A DNA stretch of 5,113 nt from Acidobacteriota bacterium (lineage in GTDB: Bacteria; Acidobacteriota; Blastocatellia; Pyrinomonadales; Pyrinomonadaceae). Where the stretch lies: contig JADYZI010000146.1 in assembly GCA_020853255.1 (NCBI GenBank), positions 1-5,113 on the forward strand, written 5' to 3'. Below the pieces are notes generated by a model. It was given only the letters and a program-made list of their open reading frames with translations, did not search any database and was not told the DNA's origin. Of the stretch, positions 1-5,113 are shown in pieces (position 1 is the first letter of the stretch; each line of letters starts with the position of its first letter). The translations under genes and the position numbers were made by a program.

Positions 1-670
1 GAGGGGCTCTCTCTTCGCCCTCGGTGTTGATGATGACCTCCGCAGATTCACCGACGACCCGTCCGTCGTGCGGATCGCGTGGAGCAACAGAAGCCGCACC
101 CATCGACTGTTCAATCGGGGTCGGGCTAGCATTAGCGGCCCGTGCAACGCTGGCATCCTCTCCAGCTCCGATCCGAGCGCACGCGGGCAACGTCAAATCG
201 AGAAGCTTCCCGCTCACAGGTGTACAGCCCTTAGTTTTAGAAAACGTGATCGGATCAGCAAACTGATCTGTTCCGGGCCTTATCCAAGGTTCACGACGAA
301 GGGTATATTTCACGCACGCCCCTTCTCCATGTGTTATCGAGACTGAGTAGTCGATTTTTCGGTCGTCACTGTCAAGATAGCCCGTGATCGCGATCGGACC
401 GATGGCAAACGCCTCACCATCAGCAGAAAGGTAAAAATAGATTGAGTCGGCGTTTTGCACAGCCTCAGGAACGAAGATCTTGTCTTTATCAGTTGTAGGT
501 CGGATCATTCGCTCTCCAACTTTGAATGCAACCCGATAATCCTGAACCAGCTCAGAATCGATCCGAAACTCGATGATCCGAAAATATCTCTGTTGAGCCA
601 CCGAACTGGAAACGCCAAGCAGCAGTGTCAGAATGAAGAGTGAAAATACTCGACTAAAAATGTTGCTCAT
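1..670 (-). CDS. Secreted protein of unknown function, coupled to the Rhs gene (partial, 3' end off the left edge)
   Basis: An open frame runs from ATG at 670 to the window edge without a stop, giving 223 residues; the C-terminus is missing. The N-terminus is a clear Sec signal peptide: Arg7, a hydrophobic core at about residues 8-20, and a likely signal peptidase I cut after SSVA (residue 25, before QQ). The mature part is beta-like and polar, with three cysteines (119, 149, 164) and a Pro/Ala/Ser-rich stretch at about 165-200. I do not recognise the family. The start is supported by GGGAAGG ten bases upstream. It also overlaps the Rhs stop as ATGA, so translation is probably coupled. By position it could be an immunity or accessory partner of the Rhs tip, acting outside the cytoplasm; this is inference. 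An unrelated exported protein in the same transcript is the alternative. Confidence 0.8.
   Translation of the reverse strand, partial: MSNIFSRVFSLFILTLLLGVSSSVAQQRYFRIIEFRIDSELVQDYRVAFKVGERMIRPTTDKDKIFVPEAVQNADSIYFYLSADGEAFAIGPIAITGYLDSDDRKIDYSVSITHGEGACVKYTLRREPWIRPGTDQFADPITFSKTKGCTPVSGKLLDLTLPACARIGAGEDASVARAANASPTPIEQSMGAASVAPRDPHDGRVVGESAEVIINTEGEERAP
667..670 (-). other. ATGA stop/start overlap (translational coupling)
   Basis: On the minus strand the Rhs stop TGA (669-667) shares bases with the ATG (670-668) of the secreted-protein gene. A Shine-Dalgarno-like GGGAAGG lies at 687-681, ten bases before the ATG, inside the last codons of the Rhs gene. This geometry usually means that ribosomes terminating on the first gene restart on the second, keeping the two products in a fixed ratio. 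Confidence 0.8.
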
Positions 671-1833
671 TTCAATCTAACCTTCCCGAATTTGTCCAGC
701 GGGAATGTAGCATAAACTCCGCCGCTGTTGTAAAAGTAGACTTTATTATCAAGCGACGATGTTGATATGTAAGTCCGCCCATCACGCGCGTTAAGTATAT
801 CTTGGCGCGAAGGAGGTTGATCCGGAGTAACAAACAACTCACCCCCGACCTGCAGCGATCCACCTTTAGACGGTGGAAACTGCCCCCCTTCCAGGTGAGC
901 ATGGGATACCACAATGTCCGTCTCGGTCAACATTGTGTCTAGAGCACCTTGTTCGTTGGGATTTGCCGCAATCTTCGGGTCCACCTCGGCAACGTCCTCC
1001 GTCGCAAGCGCTCCTGGAGCATTGTTTATAATAGTAGTAGTGCCGTCGGCATTTTCTTTCGCGACCAATCCCTCCTCATGGAATCTTCCGTAGGGGTCAT
1101 TCTTGTTTGAGTCCTTGCCTTTATAGAAATGAGTAGGCTTATTGCTCCTGTCGGCCATCTTGCCGATTGCCTTTCGAATGGCCAAATTTGGCAACGTTGT
1201 GATCGCAACCCCCGGCGATAGCTTTGTGTTGGCGTTATCTTCGCCCTTTCCCTTGACAATGTAGATACTGGTGTCTGCGGCGTTGCCGTCGGAGCCAAGA
1301 TACTTGCCATCTTCTGCATAGTAGTCGGCGGGACTCATTCCCGTTGGGTCGGTATGCACCAACGGATTGTTCGCAACGTAAACGTAGCGGTTGAAGGTTT
1401 GGGGGTTGGCGGATTTGCCGGAGGCGAGCAGCGGATCGACGGCGGTGAAGCGGCCGTGGTCGTTGTAATAATATCTGGCCTCGGCGAAATCCAGAGCCGT
1501 CTCCTCGTCCCTCTGGTAGCCCGTGAACTTCTGTCGGACGCCATCCGAAATCCCGTATTTCAAAGCTGCGGTGCGATATGCCACATCGGGTGCAACTTCC
1601 TCGCCAAACGGCATAAAGTCGCGCCTTGAGACTGCCTGGCCCTGTTTATTCGTTATCACTCGCGAACTCCCCAAAGGATCGGTCGCCGTGTAATTCACCG
1701 TCGGACTCGAAGCCTGCTCGGTCGAATATTCCGCCACCAGCTTACCAGATGCGTCGTACGCAAAAACGGTTGTGTTGCTCGGTCCGTCCACAGATAAAAG
1801 TTTACGCAGGTTCGGGTGTGAGCGATAGCACAA
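667..1833 (-). CDS. 5'-truncated Rhs protein: Rhs-associated core end plus JAB/JAMM-like C-terminal tip
   Basis: Numbering from TTG at 1833, 388 residues. Residues about 20-165 are the terminal Rhs/YD-repeat core: TTVFAYDASGKLVAEYS, ATDPLGSSRVIT, FMPFGEEV, FTGYQRDEE, LDFAEARYYY, GRFTAVDPL, NRYVYVANNPLVHTDPTGM. This signature marks the point where variable tips begin. Residues about 167-388 are the tip. It has Glu253/254 in RFHEEGL, HAH at 311-313 and PSRQD at 341-345, resembling the E / HxH / SxxD metal site of JAMM (JAB) hydrolases. It ends with a VYFYNSGGVYATFPLDKFG strand region. JAB-like toxin domains are known in polymorphic toxins; this assignment is by motif only. Complete Rhs proteins usually exceed 1000 residues, so most of the N-terminus is missing. 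The frame hits a stop just upstream, in the 19-bp repeats, and has no convincing ATG or ribosome site. It is probably a displaced fragment, possibly silent. Its stop overlaps the next gene's start. Confidence 0.8.
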   Translation of the reverse strand: MCYRSHPNLRKLLSVDGPSNTTVFAYDASGKLVAEYSTEQASSPTVNYTATDPLGSSRVITNKQGQAVSRRDFMPFGEEVAPDVAYRTAALKYGISDGVRQKFTGYQRDEETALDFAEARYYYNDHGRFTAVDPLLASGKSANPQTFNRYVYVANNPLVHTDPTGMSPADYYAEDGKYLGSDGNAADTSIYIVKGKGEDNANTKLSPGVAITTLPNLAIRKAIGKMADRSNKPTHFYKGKDSNKNDPYGRFHEEGLVAKENADGTTTIINNAPGALATEDVAEVDPKIAANPNEQGALDTMLTETDIVVSHAHLEGGQFPPSKGGSLQVGGELFVTPDQPPSRQDILNARDGRTYISTSSLDNKVYFYNSGGVYATFPLDKFGKVRLK

Positions 1834-1888
1834 ACCGCACGAAATGTATCAAACCGCACAAAATGTATCAAACCGCACAAAATGTATC
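1832..1888. repeat. Three tandem 19-bp repeats
   Basis: The unit AAACCGCACRAAATGTATC occurs three times head to tail, at 1832-1850, 1851-1869 and 1870-1888. The second and third copies are identical and the first differs by one base (G for A at 1841). A decayed partial copy (AGAGTGCAC) follows at 1889-1897, and a short inverted piece (CTGTGCGG) lies at 1901-1908. Tandem sub-terminal repeats about 20 bp long are typical of some insertion sequence ends, where they bind transposase. They could also be operator sites or a small array of another kind. The repeats sit exactly where the Rhs frame is interrupted. Confidence 0.9.
1843..1871 (-). promoter_or_regulatory. Candidate sigma-70-like promoter built from two repeat copies
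   Basis: On the minus strand TTGATA (1871-1866, from the middle repeat) is followed after exactly 17 bp by TACATT (1848-1843, from the repeat next to the Rhs fragment). The -35 matches the consensus TTGACA at 5 of 6 bases and the -10 matches TATAAT at 4 of 6. Transcription would start near 1836 and run into the Rhs fragment. Insertion-sequence ends often supply outward promoters, but consensus elements differ between phyla and this is only a sequence match. Confidence 0.3.
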
Positions 1889-1966
1889 AGAGTGCACGAT
1901 CTGTGCGGGAATTGCTTTTGCGGATCATTAAATGTTTCAATAGGGAAGTCAGAGTTGAAGTACGTT

Positions 1967-3262
1967 ATGCCGCGAAAAAGATTCCGACATAGCCCGCGTT
2001 TCGAGTCAACAGGAGATCATTCCTTTCAGGAATATCTCGTCAATCAAGATTCTCCATCGACAACCAGAACCGAATTGCTGCGATTGATCCGCGGCGGCGA
2101 GGACACGTATCTGGAGCTCAAGGTAAAGCTCTCGAACAGCGAGCGGATAGCGCAGGGCATCGTCGCGATAGCAAACACGGACGGCGGGACGATCATCTTC
2201 GGCGTCAACGACCAGCTTCGGATCGAAGGCGTCAGCAATCCCGAATGGGTACAGGAGGAGCTTGCGCGTATCTGCCGCGAGGAGATAGTGCCGCCGGTCG
2301 TTCCCGTTCTTGACACGATCGCGTTTGACAGCGGAAAGCGTGTCGTCGCTCTTGATATAGACGGCCGCAAACGGCCTTATCGAACGCGCGACGGCCGATT
2401 CTATCTACGCTTCGGTGCAGAAAAACGCGAGGTTTCGCGTTCGGAACTTTCGGCGTGGCTCGATGAGCTTCGGCCGCTCGGCTTTGAGAATATCCCGCTG
2501 CAGAATGTGAAGGAATCGGATCTTGACGACGCACTCGTTTGGAGCTTTGCGAGCGGATTCGATGAAAATGCACCAAATCAAAACCTTTACCAGACAAGCG
2601 ATTTTTTGAGGAAGGACCTTCTGCTCGCGGTCGGAAATGCTGACGAATTTTTTCCGACGGTCGCCGCTGTTCTGCTGTTCGGAAAGGACGAGAAGGTCGC
2701 TGAACTTCTGCCGCGTTCGAATGTTACTGTCGCACGTTTTTCAGGTGACGGAGCACGTGCAGACCTGATCGAGGCGATCGAGGTGAAGGGCAACCTTCAC
2801 ACACAGTACGAGACGATCCTTGCCTTCATAAAACGCTACGTCGATCTTGCAAAAGAACGGCCGAAACGAAGGCTGACGCTGGTTGGTGACAGCGTTGCGA
2901 AGCCTCGCGGACATTATCATTTTTATTCGATATCCGAGGCCGTCATCAATATGCTGATGCATCGCGATCTTGCGATACGCGACATTCGAACTCGGATCAA
3001 CATTTACGATAATTCGATCGAGTTCGTAAACCCGCGTCGAACGAACGGGTTCTCGCCGCCGGCCTCGCGTGCGATCCGATACGGGATCACGCAACGGCTG
3101 AATCCGCAGATCGCAGCGATATTTACGCGCCGAGAATACGGTATAAACACGCCGCATGGCGGCCTGCCAATGATCCTTCGTCAATCGACCCGCTTTTCTG
3201 ATCGACGGCCCGAGATCTATATTGCAAATGACGAATTCAAGCTCCGTATCTTCGCCGCCTGA
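1967..3262 (+). CDS. AlbA_2 (Schlafen-type) DNA-binding protein with degenerate HATPase_c_4-like C-terminal half
   Basis: From ATG at 1967 the product is 431 residues. Residues about 37-160 match the AlbA_2 domain: LRLIRGGEDTYLELKVK, then NTDGGTIIFGVND at 70-82, and DGRFYLRFGAEKREVSRSEL towards the end. The C-terminal half resembles the GHKL-type ATPase domain (HATPase_c_4) that follows AlbA_2 in RecG-like putative transcriptional regulators. SEAVINMLMHRD at 323-334 fits the N-box pattern E..N...H.D, and IEFVNP follows. The usual glycine-rich segment is poor: the region reads RREYGINTPHGGLP, so ATP binding is uncertain. A cytosolic nucleic-acid or regulatory role is inferred from the family; no target is known. 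The frame stays open upstream into the 19-bp repeats, which I treat as non-coding. TTG at 1955, with GGGAAG six bases before it, is an alternative start. It is the first gene of a likely three-gene operon. Confidence 0.85.
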   Translation: MPRKRFRHSPRFESTGDHSFQEYLVNQDSPSTTRTELLRLIRGGEDTYLELKVKLSNSERIAQGIVAIANTDGGTIIFGVNDQLRIEGVSNPEWVQEELARICREEIVPPVVPVLDTIAFDSGKRVVALDIDGRKRPYRTRDGRFYLRFGAEKREVSRSELSAWLDELRPLGFENIPLQNVKESDLDDALVWSFASGFDENAPNQNLYQTSDFLRKDLLLAVGNADEFFPTVAAVLLFGKDEKVAELLPRSNVTVARFSGDGARADLIEAIEVKGNLHTQYETILAFIKRYVDLAKERPKRRLTLVGDSVAKPRGHYHFYSISEAVINMLMHRDLAIRDIRTRINIYDNSIEFVNPRRTNGFSPPASRAIRYGITQRLNPQIAAIFTRREYGINTPHGGLPMILRQSTRFSDRRPEIYIANDEFKLRIFAA

Positions 3263-4478
3263 CGCGGAATGGCAGGCGCTTGGGGCAAAGCAGAAGGCGA
3301 TGCTTTCGCTTGCTGCGGCCGTCGTCTATTTCCTCTCAAATCCAAAGCCGCAGAATTATTACGATTACACGTTTCGGGTCGCAGGAAGGCTGCTTTCCGG
3401 CACGATCTCGCTTTCGGAACCGCCGCCGTCATGGCTGAATGAAGTCGTGCCGCACCACGGCAGCTATTATTCGGTCTTTCCGCTCGGTGCCGTTCTTTCG
3501 ATGATCCCGGCAGCTTTCTTGAAAGCCATCGGGCTGATCAATGAGATGCCCGGAGCATGGATCTCGGCGATCCTTGCCGGTGCCGCCGCGTGGTTCTTGT
3601 TGTCGATCGCCGATCGATACAAGGTGCAACGTTCGCGGGCGATCTTGATGACGGCGGCCGTCCTTTTTGGAACGTGGATGTGGACGAATCTCGCGTTCGC
3701 AGGAGCGTGGCAGCTTGCACTCGGCTTTGCGGTCGTCGGCGAATTGGGGGCGTTGTATTTTACGCTGTTCGATCGACGGCCGCTGATCGCCGGAGCGTTC
3801 TTTGCACTCGCCTTCGGCAATCGGACCGAGATCCTTTTGACCGCCCCGATCTTCTATTATTTCCTTGGCCGCAAGGATCCATCCGAAAAAAAAGCCGCGG
3901 CGATCAAGCAAACAGCTTACGTCGCCCTCGCAAAATTCAACGCTGTCCCGTTCGCGGTAGGCGTTGCAACGCTTGCGTATAATTTCGCAAGATTCGGCTC
4001 GATCTCAGATTTTGGTTATGCGAGAATTCCGGGCGTCCTAAGCGAACCGTGGTACAGATACGGAATATTTTCGACGAAGTACATCCCGGATCAGGCGTGG
4101 CAGATGCTGCTGAAGATTTGGGATGTCGTCGATCATTTCCCGTATCTGCTGCCCGACCCGTTCTCGAGTTCGATCCTTGTGAGCAGCCCATTTCTTTTCC
4201 TGCTTCTGCGAATGGGTGCAAAGGACGGCGGGGTAAAGCTCGCCGGTTGGCTTTCGATCATCGTGATGACGTTTGTCCTCTGGATGCACGGAAATGCCGG
4301 CGGCTATCAATTCAGCTATCGATATGCGATGGTATTGCTTCCGTGGGCGTATATCATATTGTTGGAGTCTGCGCCGAAAAGGATCACGATCCCGGAATGG
4401 TGCGTTTATATTTTTTCGATCGTCGCAAACATCTATGCGACCTGGCTTTTTCATTGGACAGATCTGCTAAAACGTTGA
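3228..4478 (+). CDS. Polytopic membrane protein, GT-C-type glycosyltransferase-like
   Basis: From ATG at 3228 the product is 416 residues. After a polar N-terminus of about 25 residues come roughly nine to ten hydrophobic segments, for example around residues 83-100, 112-128, 138-180, 186-213, 239-255, 315-328, 338-353, 362-380 and 390-408. Between the first two lies a loop with NYYDYTFRVAGRLLSG, SLSEPPPSWLNEVVP and GSYYSVFPLG. This resembles the D-containing first outer loop of bacterial GT-C/PMT-like proteins that use lipid-linked sugars. NRTEILLTAPIFYY and GYQFSYRYAMVLLPW also fit that group. Donor and acceptor are unknown. The start overlaps the AlbA_2 gene by 35 bp. ATG at 3300 would avoid the overlap and keep every membrane segment, so the start is not settled. 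No strong ribosome site is visible at either. Confidence 0.8.
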   Translation: MTNSSSVSSPPDAEWQALGAKQKAMLSLAAAVVYFLSNPKPQNYYDYTFRVAGRLLSGTISLSEPPPSWLNEVVPHHGSYYSVFPLGAVLSMIPAAFLKAIGLINEMPGAWISAILAGAAAWFLLSIADRYKVQRSRAILMTAAVLFGTWMWTNLAFAGAWQLALGFAVVGELGALYFTLFDRRPLIAGAFFALAFGNRTEILLTAPIFYYFLGRKDPSEKKAAAIKQTAYVALAKFNAVPFAVGVATLAYNFARFGSISDFGYARIPGVLSEPWYRYGIFSTKYIPDQAWQMLLKIWDVVDHFPYLLPDPFSSSILVSSPFLFLLLRMGAKDGGVKLAGWLSIIVMTFVLWMHGNAGGYQFSYRYAMVLLPWAYIILLESAPKRITIPEWCVYIFSIVANIYATWLFHWTDLLKR

Positions 4479-4496
4479 TGGAACGCGTTACTTCAA

Positions 4497-5113
4497 ATGC
4501 TGCTTGACCTTTCGCCGCTAAGGGTTTCGCGTGATTATCGGCTGCTCTTTTTCGGGCAGCTTATCTCTTTTTTCGGCTCGATGATGACGTTCATCGTTGT
4601 GCCGTGGCAGATGTATAAGCTCACGAATTCGAACGCGATGGTCGGTTACATCGCGATCGCCGAATTCGTGCCGATGTTTTGTCTTGCGTTCGTCGGCGGT
4701 GCCCTTGCCGATTACGTTGATAAACGCAAGGTGCTGCGTTTTACGGAGATCGGGCAAACCCTGCTCACAGGCGTGCTCGTCCTGAATGCGCTGCTTTCTG
4801 AGCCGTCGATCGCGGTTCTGTTCGTCGTCGTCGCCCTGCACGCAGGCCTTGCCGCACTCCAAAGGCCGGCCTTCGAATCGTTCATTCAAAAGGTTATCCC
4901 GCCGGAGATGATGTCGGCGGTGATGGCGTTGAATTCGGTACGCTTTCATATCGGGATGATCGTCGGCCCGGCGATCGCAGGTATCATCGCGACGCAGTTC
5001 GCTCCGGTCGATGCTTATCTGATCGACCTTGCGACCTTCGCGGCATCGCTCGTCGCGGTCTATATGCTCAAGTTCGTGCCGCCGCCGGACAATGCCGAAC
5101 GCCCGAGTTTTGC
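4497..5113 (+). CDS. MFS exporter, EntS/MFS_3-like (partial, C-terminal half off the right edge)
   Basis: An open frame of 205 codons runs from ATG at 4497 to the window edge, about half of a usual 400-residue MFS protein. The N-terminus (SPLRVSRDYRLLFFGQLISFFGSMM) matches the opening of the MFS_3/EntS group. Motif A is clear in the loop after the second membrane segment (GGALADYVDKRKVL, residues 67-80). The stretch LQRPAFESFIQKVIPPE, followed by ALNSVRFHIGMIVGPAIAG, fits membrane segments 4-5 of the group. The protein sits in the inner membrane and probably exports a small molecule by proton antiport; EntS relatives export siderophores or drugs, but the substrate here is unknown. The upstream stop is in the same frame seven codons earlier, so this ATG is the first available start. 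The ribosome site is weak (GGA near 4480). It follows the GT-C-like gene by 18 bp, suggesting co-transcription. Confidence 0.88.
   Translation, partial: MLLDLSPLRVSRDYRLLFFGQLISFFGSMMTFIVVPWQMYKLTNSNAMVGYIAIAEFVPMFCLAFVGGALADYVDKRKVLRFTEIGQTLLTGVLVLNALLSEPSIAVLFVVVALHAGLAALQRPAFESFIQKVIPPEMMSAVMALNSVRFHIGMIVGPAIAGIIATQFAPVDAYLIDLATFAASLVAVYMLKFVPPPDNAERPSF

Larger units (their letters stand above)
1813..1930. mobile_element. Possible insertion-sequence end remnant (IS21-like?) without transposase
   Basis: Rhs-like coding similarity fades at about 1800-1816. A TGTG stretch starts at 1817, close to where an IS end beginning with TG could lie, and leads into the three 19-bp repeats. IS21-family elements carry several repeats of this size near each end, which is the reason for the guess. 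No transposase or ATP-binding helper gene is present, and no target duplication can be shown because the other end is missing. Both boundaries are approximate; the right one is arbitrary, set before the AlbA_2 gene leader. Confidence 0.3.

Noticed and set aside
24..643. Plus-strand small frames at 24-266, 68-346 and 455-643
   Set aside because: They lie opposite a continuous minus-strand gene with a signal peptide, good ribosome site and stop/start overlap, and show no recognisable protein features.
1832..1888. The three tandem repeats as a CRISPR array
   Set aside because: The 19-bp units abut directly with no spacers.
1354..1931. Plus-strand frames opposite the Rhs core (1354-1629, 1626-1931)
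   Set aside because: They are antisense to a clearly recognisable Rhs core and have low-complexity translations.
1912..1940. A plus-strand promoter (TTGCTT with a downstream AT-rich stretch) for the AlbA_2 gene
   Set aside because: No acceptable -10 element lies at the correct distance; the match is too weak to report.
1844..1966. A longer N-terminus for the AlbA_2 gene reading through the 19-bp repeats (start at 1844)
   Set aside because: The extra 41 residues are translated repeat DNA without family similarity; ATG 1967 or TTG 1955 fit better.
3429..4454. Long minus-strand frames at 3429-3911 and 4038-4454
   Set aside because: They are opposite the GT-C-like gene; their highly charged, Arg/Asp-rich translations are typical of antisense shadows.

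Overview
The window reads as a piece of a free-living Gram-negative bacterial chromosome. The best guess is Acidobacteriota (Blastocatellia/Pyrinomonadaceae-like). This rests on the wording of the Rhs core (TATDPLGSSRVIT, FMPFGEEV, FTGYQRDEETALDFAEARYY) and on the GATCG/TCG/GCG-rich codon style of the right-hand genes. The assignment is inferred from remembered family flavour, not from a search.

Left part (1-1849, minus strand): a 5'-truncated Rhs gene carries the end of an Rhs-associated core followed by a variable C-terminal tip. The tip shows a JAMM/JAB-like metal-site pattern (upstream Glu, HAH, then PSRQD). Its stop codon overlaps by ATGA the start of a second minus-strand gene. That gene encodes a signal-peptide protein of at least 223 residues that runs off the left edge. 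The pair resembles a polymorphic-toxin tip with a translationally coupled partner (immunity or accessory), but the function is unproven.

Middle (about 1813-1966): the Rhs frame is cut off just where three tandem 19-bp repeats begin. These look like the multiple terminal repeats of an insertion sequence (IS21-like is the best guess), left without a transposase. The repeats also place TTGATA 17 bp from TACATT, pointing towards the Rhs fragment.

Right part (1967-5113, plus strand): three tightly packed genes look like one operon. They are an AlbA_2 (Schlafen-type) protein with a degenerate GHKL-like ATPase half, a polytopic membrane protein resembling GT-C glycosyltransferases, and an MFS exporter of the EntS/MFS_3 type that runs off the right edge. 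The first two overlap by up to 35 bp and the last two are 18 bp apart. No RNA genes, CRISPR arrays or clear rho-independent terminators were seen. The two halves are divergently transcribed from the repeat region.
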